A DNA stretch of 64,000 bases from Pseudomonas orientalis. GTDB lineage: Bacteria; Pseudomonadota; Gammaproteobacteria; Pseudomonadales; Pseudomonadaceae. The DNA lies in contig NZ_JYLM01000005.1 of NCBI RefSeq assembly GCF_001439815.1, positions 124,001 to 188,000 on the forward strand. Direction: 5' to 3'. The position numbers and the translations under genes were made by a program. This document shows positions 19,221 through 28,002 of the stretch, piece by piece (position 1 is the stretch's first letter; the number at the start of each line of letters is the position of its first letter). The notes below the pieces were generated by a model. That model worked only from the letters and a program-made list of their open reading frames with translations, made no database searches and was not told the DNA's origin.

Positions 19221-19934
19221 ATGGACACCTGGAAAAACGATATGTGGAGCATTTTCGAGCTCAACATGTGCGAACACAGCATCTTCAAAAAAATAACCGC
19301 CGCAGCGCAGCAACTCGGCTTTGATTACTGTGCTTATGGCCTGCAACTGCCCCTGCCACTGACAGCGCCCAAGGTAGTCATTCTCGACAACTACCCAGAT
19401 GCCTGGAGGGACCGTTACAGCGCGGCCCAGTATGTGAAACATGACCCCGCTGTCCTGCACGGGCGCCGCACGCAAGCCCCACTGATTTGGAGCGCGTCGA
19501 GTTTTTGTCACGCTCCTGAGCTATGGGAGGAGGCAAATGCTTACGGCATCAATGTCGGCTGGTCGCAGTCGCACATCGACTTGGTCGGTGCCAGCGGTAT
19601 GCTCAGCGTATCCAGATCCGCACAAAAATTGAGTCCTTCAGAACGGGCGGACATTGAAAGCAAACTTATCTGGCTGGTGTCCATTGCCCATTCATCATTG
19701 TCCAGAGCTATCACTCATCGGCATCGAAAAGAACAAGATCCCTGCCTGACCCCTCGTGAAATGGAAGTTCTAAAGTGGACAGCCGATGGGAAATCGGCGA
19801 GTGAAATTTCCGAGATTCTTGTCGTCACTAAACACACCATAGACTTTCACATTAAAAATGCCGTGCACAAACTAAAAGCCTGCAATAAAACCGCTGCGGT
19901 TGTCCGTGCCGCCATGCTGGGCCTACTCACATGA
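19221..19934 (+). CDS. LuxR-type quorum-sensing regulator (no adjacent luxI)
   Basis: 237 residues. The N-terminal half is an autoinducer-binding domain with the canonical acyl-homoserine-lactone pocket residues in order: W and Y in AWRDRYSAA, D-P in VKHDPAV, W in PLIWSA and G in YGINVG. The C-terminal helix-turn-helix is LTPREMEVLKWTADGKSASEI onward (about 176-235). It starts behind AAGGAGG. No synthase gene is in the window, so it is a LuxR solo or served by a distant luxI. It lies 182 bp before thrS2 on the same strand with a 20-bp palindrome between. Base composition is visibly less GC-rich than the core genes. Confidence 0.9.
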   Translation: MDTWKNDMWSIFELNMCEHSIFKKITAAAQQLGFDYCAYGLQLPLPLTAPKVVILDNYPDAWRDRYSAAQYVKHDPAVLHGRRTQAPLIWSASSFCHAPELWEEANAYGINVGWSQSHIDLVGASGMLSVSRSAQKLSPSERADIESKLIWLVSIAHSSLSRAITHRHRKEQDPCLTPREMEVLKWTADGKSASEISEILVVTKHTIDFHIKNAVHKLKACNKTAAVVRAAMLGLLT

Positions 19935-19973
19935 CGCTCGTTACCCTATTGCACTAAGGCAGACCACTACGAT

Positions 19974-19993
19974 TTATAGGAGGTGGCCTATAA
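19974..19993. promoter_or_regulatory. Lux-box-like 20-bp palindrome upstream of thrS2
   Basis: TTATAGGAGGTGGCCTATAA has perfect 7-base arms around a 6-base centre and exactly the 20-bp length of lux boxes. It lies 124 bp before the thrS2 start. AT-rich sequence about 10-20 bp downstream (TATATCTAAT) could serve as a -10 element. It is a candidate site for the adjacent LuxR protein. Confidence 0.55.
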
Positions 19994-20116
19994 CTATTTT
20001 TTATATCTAATTGCTTGGCGGCCGATTGTGAGCTTAAAGCGCACCTCATTGCCGATAGGCCTGCACATCACGCACCCACGCATTAGCTGTTCTTTCTATT
20101 TCGAGTCCCCCTACCT

Positions 20117-22030
20117 ATGGTCACTATCGCTCTACCGGACGGCAGTCGCAGAGATTTTCCAGAAGCATTGACTGTGCAACAACTGGCCCAATCCATCGGC
20201 GCAGGCCTTGCTGCCGCGACTATTGGCGGCAAGGTCGACGGCACGCTGGTCGATGCCAGCTACCTTCTGGACACAGACGCCACCGTAGAGATTGTCACGA
20301 CCAAAAGTCCGCAAGCGCTGGAGCTGATACGCCATTCGACGGCTCACTTGATGGCACAGGCGGTTCAACGCCTGTACCCCGGCACACAAGTAACGATAGG
20401 CCCGGTTATTGACAATGGCTTCTATTACGACTTCGTGGCACCTCGTCCCTTCACAATGGACGATCTGCCGCTCATCGAAGCCGAAATGACCAGGATCGTC
20501 AAAGAACAACTACCGGTTACCCGTACGCAATTACCACGGGATGAAGCACTGGCGTTTTTTGAACAACTGGGCGAAAGCTACAAGACCCAAATCATCGACT
20601 CCATACCCGCCGGAGAAATCCTCTCGCTTTATACCCAGGGCGAGTTCACCGACCTGTGCCGTGGGCCACATGTCCCCAACACAGCAAAGCTTGGCGCTTT
20701 CAAACTGATGAAAGTGGCTGGCGCTTACTGGCGCGGCGACTCCAACAACATCATGCTCAGCCGTATCTACGGCACTGCCTGGGGCAACGAAAAAGAGCTC
20801 AAGGCCTACTTGAACCAACTTCAAGAAGCTGAAAAGCGTGATCACCGCAAACTGGCCAAACAGTTCGACTTGTTTCACCAACAAGAAGAAGCGCCAGGCA
20901 TGGTCTTTTGGCACCCCAAGGGCTGGTCGTTGTGGCAGACGGTCGAACAGTACATGCGCCGGGTTTACCGCGATGGCGGCTACCGTGAAGTCAAGTCGCC
21001 GCAAGTGCTCGACAGTACCTTGTGGAAGAAATCAGGACACTGGGACAACTACAAAGAAAACATGTTTGTCACTGAGTCCGAAAACCGCCAGTACGCACTC
21101 AAGCCGATGAACTGCCCCGGCCACATCCAAATCTTCAAGCATGGCCTGCGCAGCCACCGTGAACTGCCGATCCGTTACGGCGAGTTCGGCGGCTGCCACC
21201 GCAACGAGCCTTCGGGCGCTTTGCACGGCATCATGCGGGTACGCGCATTCACTCAGGATGACGGGCACATTTTCTGCACTGAAGAGCAAATCGCGGCCGA
21301 GATCAAGGCGTTCCACTACCAGGCAGTCAAGGTGTATGCCGACTTCGGCTTCACTGACATTGCGGTCAAAATCGCACTGCGCCCTGAGCCAGGCAAGCGC
21401 CTGGGCAGCGACGAAGTGTGGGACAAGGCCGAAAACCTGTTACGTGAGGCCCTGTCCGAGTGTGATGTGGAGTGGGAAGAGCTGCCGGGCGAAGGCGCGT
21501 TCTACAGCCCCAAGATCGAATATCACCTGCGCGATGCCATCGGCCGTGAATGGCAGGTAGGCACGATGCAGGTCGACTATCACATGCCGGATCGTCTGGG
21601 CGCCGAATACGTCGACGAGCATTCGCAACGACGCAAGCCGGTCATGCTGCACCGCGCAATCGTGGGTTCTCTGGAGCGGTTTCTTGGCATTCTCATCGAA
21701 CACCATGCCGGTCAGTTCCCGCTCTGGCTTGCGCCGGTGCAGGCCATCGTCGTGACGGTCACCGATGCACAGAACGATTATGCCGACCAGACACGCAATG
21801 ACCTGGTCCAACTGGGGTTCAGGGTGGAAGCTGATCTGCGCAATGAGAAAATCGGCTACAAGATTCGCGAAAGCACTATTCAACGCGTGCCTTACTTGCT
21901 CGTGGTCGGTGAGCGAGAGAAAGAAAACGGTACCGTCACCGTTCGCTCGCGCGCAGGCGAAGACTTGGGAAGCATGACGATGGAGGCGCTGCACGCCTTC
22001 CTGTTGAACGAGCAATCAGCGGGAGGCTGA
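20117..22030 (+). CDS. thrS: Second threonyl-tRNA synthetase, candidate resistance/immunity paralogue
   Basis: 637 residues, complete: TGS domain (1-61), editing domain with H73/H77 and C181/H185, catalytic core with zinc ligands C333, H384 and H512, and a C-terminal anticodon domain. It should be fully active. It is not followed by infC-rpmI-rplT, the usual thrS context, and differs throughout from the standard Pseudomonas enzyme as I remember it. It has Ser464 after active-site Tyr463 (FYSPK; bases 21503-21508) where ordinary ThrRS has FYGPK. This equals position 463 in E. coli numbering, next to the Tyr modified by obafluorin. No good ribosome site precedes the ATG. Enzyme identity is certain; the immunity role is an inference. 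Confidence 0.92.
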   Translation: MVTIALPDGSRRDFPEALTVQQLAQSIGAGLAAATIGGKVDGTLVDASYLLDTDATVEIVTTKSPQALELIRHSTAHLMAQAVQRLYPGTQVTIGPVIDNGFYYDFVAPRPFTMDDLPLIEAEMTRIVKEQLPVTRTQLPRDEALAFFEQLGESYKTQIIDSIPAGEILSLYTQGEFTDLCRGPHVPNTAKLGAFKLMKVAGAYWRGDSNNIMLSRIYGTAWGNEKELKAYLNQLQEAEKRDHRKLAKQFDLFHQQEEAPGMVFWHPKGWSLWQTVEQYMRRVYRDGGYREVKSPQVLDSTLWKKSGHWDNYKENMFVTESENRQYALKPMNCPGHIQIFKHGLRSHRELPIRYGEFGGCHRNEPSGALHGIMRVRAFTQDDGHIFCTEEQIAAEIKAFHYQAVKVYADFGFTDIAVKIALRPEPGKRLGSDEVWDKAENLLREALSECDVEWEELPGEGAFYSPKIEYHLRDAIGREWQVGTMQVDYHMPDRLGAEYVDEHSQRRKPVMLHRAIVGSLERFLGILIEHHAGQFPLWLAPVQAIVVTVTDAQNDYADQTRNDLVQLGFRVEADLRNEKIGYKIRESTIQRVPYLLVVGEREKENGTVTVRSRAGEDLGSMTMEALHAFLLNEQSAGG

Positions 22031-22046
22031 TTATAGGCTCGTACAA

Positions 22047-22075
22047 AAAAAGGCCATTCATGCGAATGGCCTTTT
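22047..22075 (+). terminator. Rho-independent terminator of thrS2
   Basis: Stem AAGGCCATTC/GAATGGCCTT with loop ATGC, followed by TTTT and preceded by an A-run, so it may also stop transcription from the convergent SRPBCC side. Confidence 0.88.
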
Positions 22076-22131
22076 GCATTTTACAATCCCGGCGGTGCCG
22101 GGGCGTTGGGCGCCCCGTCACCTGTTGTTCA

Positions 22132-22599
22132 TCAGTTGAACAGCGCCTGCACGTTCTTCATCGCATCATCGGCAAACCCTTGCAGGAACGCCTCGAACGC
22201 CGGCACGTCCTCCGGGCCGCCGGTGTAAGGCTGACCAATGATGGTCCAGGTCGCCTGGCTTTGATTCGCACCTTGCGGCTCCACTTGCATAACGGCCCAC
22301 AGGTTGCCGATATTCAGCGAGGTGTAAATCAGCGACCAGGTCATGGTCATGCCTTCGTCGTCATGGCTGTTAAGTTGCTCGATCACCACATTGCCGTCCT
22401 TGAACAGCTTCTTGCGTACCGAGCGCACACCCTCTCCGGTCATTTCGATGTGGGACAACGCCGGGATGAATTTGGCGAAGCCGGAAAAGTCTCCGACGAT
22501 ATTCCATACGCTGCGCGCATCGGCGTTGACGGTAACGCTGGCGACCACCGGGTTGCCCACGGGATTGCGCACCAGGGTATCGGGTTCCAGATGTAGCAT
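22132..22599 (-). CDS. SRPBCC (START-like, polyketide cyclase/dehydrase-like) protein
   Basis: 155 residues. Features of the fold are the early strand VASVTVNADARSVWNIVGDFSGFAKFIP and a C-terminal helix (FEAFLQGFADDAMKNVQALF). Such proteins bind hydrophobic ligands; some are cyclases or aromatases in natural-product pathways. The ATG follows AAGGAGCTGTTC. It is downstream of the efflux operon on the same strand (247-bp gap). Its ligand is unknown. Confidence 0.8.
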   Translation of the reverse strand: MLHLEPDTLVRNPVGNPVVASVTVNADARSVWNIVGDFSGFAKFIPALSHIEMTGEGVRSVRKKLFKDGNVVIEQLNSHDDEGMTMTWSLIYTSLNIGNLWAVMQVEPQGANQSQATWTIIGQPYTGGPEDVPAFEAFLQGFADDAMKNVQALFN

Positions 22600-22846
22600 G
22601 AACAGCTCCTTTTTTTAGCTTGGATGAGAGCGATATCGCCGATGCCTGCCTCAACATCCTTGGGGAGACGCCGACAGACAACGAATAACGCATTGTCACC
22701 GTCGATCGTCGACAGGTGCCGCCACCATTGTGTCACCTGCTCCCACTGGAAATCGTGACCAGTGGTGCGAAACACCACCAGGTGATGCGCTCTGTCATCC
22801 GGTTGGAAGGGTTGTAGCCGTTGCGAATATTGCGAGCTGCGTGCAT
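22600..22846 (-). other. Gap with an unassigned open frame, possible gene remnant
   Basis: Between the MFS and SRPBCC genes one minus-strand frame stays open and reads like protein (for example LVVFRTTGHDFQWEQVTQWW, then FVVCRRLPKDVEAG). It has no normal start (the only early option is a TTG at 22850 overlapping the MFS stop) and would run on into the SRPBCC gene out of frame. It may be the degraded end of a lost gene. I do not recognise the family. Confidence 0.3.
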
Positions 22847-24391
22847 TCAATGCTTCGCTTGTTGACGTAACGCCAATGCCGCCACACCACACAGGATCAA
22901 GGCGACACAGGACACGTAGAACGCATCGCTATAGGCCATCAAGTAGGCTTCGCGACGCACCGTGTGGACCAGGCCTTCAAGGACTTGCTGTTGGGCGGGC
23001 ATCAGCTCGTTGAAAATGAATGCTTCACTGTCTGCCATACCGGCGCGCAGGCGCTCCTGCAATGACGGGGAAAACAGGGTGATCGACTCGCCGACGCGCT
23101 CGGAATGAAAGCGCTCGCGCATCGCGACGATCTGCGTCAAGCCGGCAGTGCCCACGGCGCCACCCAGGTTGCGCAGCATGGAGAACAGGGCAGAGGCCGA
23201 ACCGGCTTCATCCTTGGCCAACCCGGACACCGCCAACACCGACAGCGCCACCATGATCAATGGCTGCCCGATGCCCCGTACCACGGTGGACGGGATGATC
23301 ACGTTGGCGGCGCTGTCCACGTCCAGATGCGCTCCGAGATAGCATCCCAGGGCCATGATGAAAAACCCGCTGGCAACCATCAGCTTCGGGTTGAGCCACT
23401 TCATCAGGCGCGGCATGAACGGTGCCAGCACCAGTTGCACCACGCCGTAGGCAATCAGGCTGATCCCGATTTCGCGGGCGTTGTAGCCCTGCAACTGGGA
23501 CAGGTAATTGGGTACCAGGAAGACCAGGCCGAACGTGGCCCCGCCAAAAATGAACATCGCCGCGCTCGCCACGCCGAAGTTGTAGCTTTTGAGCAAGCGC
23601 AGGTTGATGAAGGAGCGGCTGCCGTACAGCTGTGACAGCACGAAATACACCAGGGCGACGCCGGCGATCAACGACATCCACACAATGAAATCGGAGCCGA
23701 ACCAGTCCTTGCGTCCGCCTTCTTCGAGCACGATCTGCAAACCGCCGAGGCCAACGATCATGGCGAAAATACCGCCCCAGTCGCCGCGTTTGAGCAGGCT
23801 CAGTTGCATGGGCTTGGCATCGATGGACCACGCCACCGCCAGCAACAGCAGAATGCCAGGGGCCAGTTGCAGGTAGAAAATCCAGCGCCAGGAATACGCA
23901 TCGGTCAGCCAGCCGCCGATGGACGGGCCGGCGGCCTGGGCCACGCTGTTGGACAGGGCGAACAGGGCCATGCCCATGGCGATCTTGCTGGGCGGCAGTT
24001 CAGTGATGATCAGTTGGAACGATAACGGGATCAGCACCGCGCCGGCGGCGCCTTGGATCACCCGAATGATGATCATCACTTCCAGGTTGGGCGCCCAGGA
24101 GCAGGCAATCGAGGCCACCAGAAATACAAACGAGCCCACCAGCATCACCCGGCGCAGGGAGAACACCTGCACCAGCCAGGCGGTCAGGGGGATCATCACG
24201 ATCTCCGCCACCAGGTAAGCCGTGGAAATCCACGAGCCCTCCTCGAAGGTCGCCCCCAGCGAGCCTTCGATTTCAGGCAGCGCGGCGCTGGTCACGTGCA
24301 CGTTCATGCCGGCCATGAAACAACCGAACAGTCCGCCGATCACAGCTACCCAGGCGCGAAAGGAGACGGTTTTCTCGCCAGCCTCAGTCAT
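22847..24391 (-). CDS. MFS multidrug exporter, DHA2 (EmrB/QacA) family
   Basis: 514 residues with about 14 hydrophobic helices, the DHA2 topology. It begins with AVIGGLFGCFMAGMNVHVTSAALP and carries the loop motif LVQVFSLRRVM. It is a proton-driven inner-membrane pump working with the HlyD adaptor (8-bp overlap with its gene) and the OprM-like channel upstream. The substrate is unknown; the neighbouring thrS2 suggests an antibiotic. Confidence 0.92.
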   Translation of the reverse strand: MTEAGEKTVSFRAWVAVIGGLFGCFMAGMNVHVTSAALPEIEGSLGATFEEGSWISTAYLVAEIVMIPLTAWLVQVFSLRRVMLVGSFVFLVASIACSWAPNLEVMIIIRVIQGAAGAVLIPLSFQLIITELPPSKIAMGMALFALSNSVAQAAGPSIGGWLTDAYSWRWIFYLQLAPGILLLLAVAWSIDAKPMQLSLLKRGDWGGIFAMIVGLGGLQIVLEEGGRKDWFGSDFIVWMSLIAGVALVYFVLSQLYGSRSFINLRLLKSYNFGVASAAMFIFGGATFGLVFLVPNYLSQLQGYNAREIGISLIAYGVVQLVLAPFMPRLMKWLNPKLMVASGFFIMALGCYLGAHLDVDSAANVIIPSTVVRGIGQPLIMVALSVLAVSGLAKDEAGSASALFSMLRNLGGAVGTAGLTQIVAMRERFHSERVGESITLFSPSLQERLRAGMADSEAFIFNELMPAQQQVLEGLVHTVRREAYLMAYSDAFYVSCVALILCGVAALALRQQAKH

Positions 24392-25556
24392 GCTCGGCGT
24401 CCTGGTTGGCGGGGCGGGTATCTACCGTGGTAATCACCGACATGCCCGGCAGAATGGGGCCGCCCTCATCGTGCTGATCGATCACGATCTTCACCGGAAA
24501 ACGCTGCACGATTTTGGTGAAGTTGCCGGTCGCGTTGTCCGACGGCAGCAGCGCGAACACCGCCCCCGAGCCCGGCGAAAAACTCACCACATGCCCCTTG
24601 AGCTTGCGCCCCGAATAGCTGTCGACGCTGATATCCACCGCCTGCCCGGCACGCATGTCGCGCAATTGGGTTTCCTTGTAGTTGGCCACCACATAGGCCT
24701 GGTGCAAGGGCACCACCGCCAGCAGCGGCAGGCCCGGCGCGACATACTGGCGCGTGCGCACTTTGCGCTGCCCGACCACCCCGTCGATCGGCGCGCGGAT
24801 CAAGGTGTCTTCGAGCGCATGGGTCGCCAGGTTCAACTGCGCCTCGGCCTGGTCGCGCCGCGCTATTTGCTGCTGCAACGAGGCATCGGCCAGTTGACGG
24901 CGGGTAATGGCGACATTGAGCCGGGTTTCCTGCTGGCGCTGCATCGCCCGGGCAATTTCCACCGCGGCGCTGGCCTGGGTGTAACTGGCGGCTGCGCTTT
25001 CCAGACGCTGGGCGCTGGCGGCATGCTCGCGGACCAGACCTTCATAGCGACGCTGATCCAGACTGGCGCGGCGCAACTCCGCCCCCACGCTGCGCGTATG
25101 CGCCTCGGCCTGGGCTACGCCGGCCTTTTGCTGTGCGATCAGGCTGTCAGTGACTTGCAGGTTGGCCCGCTGGGCAGCAATCGAGGCTTGCGTTTCGGCC
25201 AACTCCGCACGGGCCTGGGCCAGCCGCGCCTGGTAGTCACGGTCCTCGATACGCACCAGTACATCGCCGGCCTTGACGGGCTGGTCGTCCTCCACCAGCA
25301 CTTCGGCGACGTAGCCGGATACTCGCGGGCTGATGGGAATCCAGTCGGCACGCACGTAGGCATCATCGGTCTGTTCGAGATAACGTCCGATGGTCATCCA
25401 ATACACGCCGAACACCACTGCCGCGATCAATAACGCAGCACCACCGAGCAGGATCAGGTTGCGTTTGCGCCGTTGCTTGCGGTCGTGCATGAGTTGCTCG
25501 AGCACATGCTCCTGCTCATCCTGCACAGTGTTTTTTTCATCAACAGCGATATTCAT
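24384..25556 (-). CDS. HlyD/EmrA-type periplasmic adaptor
   Basis: 390 residues from the ATG at 25556 (MNIAVDEKNTVQDE), which overlaps the stop of the OprM-like gene in an ATGA arrangement. A cytoplasmic N-terminus is followed by one membrane helix (about 35-55, LILLGGAALLIAAVVFGVYW), then a lipoyl-like half (QTDDAYVRADWIPISPRVSG), long coiled-coil hairpin helices (about 110-215) and a beta-barrel. It links the MFS pump to the outer-membrane channel. Confidence 0.92.
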   Translation of the reverse strand: MNIAVDEKNTVQDEQEHVLEQLMHDRKQRRKRNLILLGGAALLIAAVVFGVYWMTIGRYLEQTDDAYVRADWIPISPRVSGYVAEVLVEDDQPVKAGDVLVRIEDRDYQARLAQARAELAETQASIAAQRANLQVTDSLIAQQKAGVAQAEAHTRSVGAELRRASLDQRRYEGLVREHAASAQRLESAAASYTQASAAVEIARAMQRQQETRLNVAITRRQLADASLQQQIARRDQAEAQLNLATHALEDTLIRAPIDGVVGQRKVRTRQYVAPGLPLLAVVPLHQAYVVANYKETQLRDMRAGQAVDISVDSYSGRKLKGHVVSFSPGSGAVFALLPSDNATGNFTKIVQRFPVKIVIDQHDEGGPILPGMSVITTVDTRPANQDAEHD

Positions 25557-27055
25557 GGCCGGGTACCGAAAGAATTGACGGAAGCGTGGGTGAGCGCAGC
25601 GGTCGGGGCTGGGGTGGCAGCGGACTGCCAACCGCCGCCCAGAGCGCGAAACAAACTGATCTGGCGCTGCAATAGCTGCCCATCGGCGTCGGCGCGCGTG
25701 GCTTGCAGGCGGATCAGCTCACGCTCGCTGTCGAGCACGTCGAGAAAGTCGATGGAGCCGGCGTTGTAATTGAACTGCGCGAGCTTGTAGGCATGCCGAC
25801 TGCTCTCCAGCGCCTGGCTCAGGGCGGCGTGGCGTTGGCGCTCGCCGTCGTACAACGCCAGGGCCTGGCGCACGTTCTTGAGGGCGTTGAGCACGCTGGC
25901 CTCGAATTGCGCGACCTGCATCTGCTCAAGCGCCCTGGCCTGGTTGACCCGTGCCCGATTGGCGCGCCAGTTGGGAAACTGCCAGGTAATCAACGGACCG
26001 ATGCCGAACATCACCGCGCTGCTATCACCCAGCTCATGGGTTTTGCTGGCCGAGGAGGAAACCGATGCGCCAAAGGTGACCTTGGGGTACAGGTCGGCCT
26101 GGACGATATCCACTTGCAACGTGGCCGCCTGCAATGCCCGCTCGGCCTGGCGGATATCGGGGCGGCGCGCCAGTAATTGCCAGCCGTCCCCTACCGGCAG
26201 TGCGGCAGTGAGTTGCGGCACCACTTCGCAGGTCGCCGCGCCGGAGCCCTGCTCCAGGTCCGCCACGCCGGTCAGCATCGCCAGCTCGTACAAAGCGGCC
26301 TGGCGACGCGCCTCCAGCATCGGCAGCAAGGCCAGGGTTTCGCCCTGCAGTGCCTGCATGCGGCTGTATTCAAGATCGGTCACCACGCCAGCCTGACGCT
26401 GGCGATCGGTCAGCGCCAGGCTGTGCCCGACCACTTCCAGCGAATGGCGCTGCACCTTGGCGCGCGCGCCCAGGGCGCAGGCATTCACGTAGGCACGCGT
26501 GGTTTGCGCGGCGACGGTGATGCGCAGCAGGTCTTCGGCGTCCTGAGCCGCCGCCGCCTGCACCTGCGCTCGTTCAATGCTGCGCTGGACCTGACCCCAC
26601 ACATCCACCTGGTAAGCCAATTCGAAGCCTGGGTTGAAGGACCACTGCGACGGTGCGTGGCTGTCGGTAGCCTTGGCCAGGGTCTGATCGTCGGCCGTCT
26701 TGCCGTAAACGGCGCCCAGTGAGGCCTGCGTGGACGGCCAGCGCTCGGCGTCGGCCTGCATGATTCCGGCCAGCATCGACTGCACATGGGCCTGCGCCGC
26801 CGCCAGATCGCGATTGTGTTCCAACGCCTGCTGCACCAGCGCATCGAGCTTGGGGTCGTTGTACAGCTGCCACCAATGATCGGGCAGCGCCCGGGCCGAT
26901 ACGCCTTGCGGCAGGCGGCTCAAGGCATCGATGCGCTGGGGATGGGATTGCGCCGGCGTATGGGCGATCCAGGAAGAACACCCCGCCAACCAGACAACCG
27001 CCACGCCCAGGAGCGAAAGACGGCAGTGCCGCGCGGAAAAAGAAGGCGAACCCAT
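25553..27055 (-). CDS. OprM-like outer-membrane efflux lipoprotein (NodT family)
   Basis: 500 residues from the ATG at 27055. It has a lipoprotein signal peptide ending in the lipobox WLAG-C, then the usual RIDALSRLPQGV and WWQLYNDPKLDALVQQALEHN region and two outer-membrane-efflux repeats. It forms the trimeric exit duct of the pump. It is the first gene of the three-gene operon. An in-frame extension to 27376 overlaps araC and is not supported. Confidence 0.92.
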   Translation of the reverse strand: MGSPSFSARHCRLSLLGVAVVWLAGCSSWIAHTPAQSHPQRIDALSRLPQGVSARALPDHWWQLYNDPKLDALVQQALEHNRDLAAAQAHVQSMLAGIMQADAERWPSTQASLGAVYGKTADDQTLAKATDSHAPSQWSFNPGFELAYQVDVWGQVQRSIERAQVQAAAAQDAEDLLRITVAAQTTRAYVNACALGARAKVQRHSLEVVGHSLALTDRQRQAGVVTDLEYSRMQALQGETLALLPMLEARRQAALYELAMLTGVADLEQGSGAATCEVVPQLTAALPVGDGWQLLARRPDIRQAERALQAATLQVDIVQADLYPKVTFGASVSSSASKTHELGDSSAVMFGIGPLITWQFPNWRANRARVNQARALEQMQVAQFEASVLNALKNVRQALALYDGERQRHAALSQALESSRHAYKLAQFNYNAGSIDFLDVLDSERELIRLQATRADADGQLLQRQISLFRALGGGWQSAATPAPTAALTHASVNSFGTRP

Positions 27056-27260
27056 CGCATAAATCCAGAGTGCTAAGTAGAGATGCAGGTTAAGAGAGCA
27101 GCCCGCCGCCCATCTCCCGAGTTCCAGACAACCGTCGTTGCGATTGGGACAACCTGGCTGCTGCGGCTGGACGCTCAGCGTCCACCGGCCAGGCGCAAGC
27201 ACGCATGGCCCTGCGCAAGCGGGCCATGACCGGGGGGATGAGTGTGAGCGCCGGGCCGGA

Positions 27261-28001
27261 TCAGACCAGGCGGCAGTGGCTGGGTGTGTAGCCCATGGTG
27301 CGTTTGAACATGGCGGTAAAAGCGCTCGGGCTTTGGTAGCCATGCTCCAGCGCCACTTCCAGGATGGACACGCCACAGGCCAGGCGCTGCATGCTCAGCA
27401 GCAGCCGTGTGCGCTTGCGCCACTCGCCATAACTCATGCCCAGCTCTTTCTGGAACAGCCGAGCCAGGGTGCGCGAACTCATGTTGAGTTGCACCGCCCA
27501 GCTCTCCAGTTTCGACTCCTGGGAAGGGTTGTCGATAAAGTCGGCACACAGCGACTTGAGCCGCGGCTCGTCCGGAATCGGCACATGGGCCAAGACCCTT
27601 TGCGCCCTGTCGAGTTCGGAGAAGACCAGGTCGACAATCTGCACATGACGCATCACGGCCGGCTCGCTGTCAGGCACCTCGGCCGCGGCGATGATCAACT
27701 CGCGCAGCAATGGCGATACGCGGATGACGTGGCACTCCTCGGTCAAGGCGCGGTGGGCGCCGGGGGTGATCAGCAACGTGCGCATGCGCACCTCGCCGGT
27801 CATGCGGACCTGATGCTCCTGCCCCGGAGGGACCCATAGCGCGTGGCCAGAGGGCACCACCCAGGTGGTGCCGGCCACCGATACCAGCATCACGCCGTTG
27901 ATGGCATACACCAACTGGCCTTCTTCATGTCGATGCGAAGCAACGATGTCACCGTGACCATAGTTACCGGTGAGCGCCGCCAATGCGGTATGTGCATTCA
28001 T
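27261..28001 (-). CDS. AraC-family transcriptional regulator
   Basis: 246 residues from the ATG at 28001 (MNAHTALAALTG), which begins one base after the leuA stop, so the two genes are translationally linked. An N-terminal cupin sensor (HRHEEGQLVYAINGVMLV, residues about 25-100) is followed by two helix-turn-helix motifs (about 155-240, ending MFKRTMGYTPSHCR). It is the cupin-type AraC seen next to efflux operons and likely controls the pump operon 205 bp downstream, leuA, or both. The inducer is unknown. Confidence 0.9.
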   Translation of the reverse strand: MNAHTALAALTGNYGHGDIVASHRHEEGQLVYAINGVMLVSVAGTTWVVPSGHALWVPPGQEHQVRMTGEVRMRTLLITPGAHRALTEECHVIRVSPLLRELIIAAAEVPDSEPAVMRHVQIVDLVFSELDRAQRVLAHVPIPDEPRLKSLCADFIDNPSQESKLESWAVQLNMSSRTLARLFQKELGMSYGEWRKRTRLLLSMQRLACGVSILEVALEHGYQSPSAFTAMFKRTMGYTPSHCRLV

Positions 28002-28002
28002 C

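Noticed and set aside
22440..22892. 150-codon frame bridging the MFS and SRPBCC genes
   Set aside because: The outer parts are shadows of both neighbours; only the middle is kept as a possible relic.
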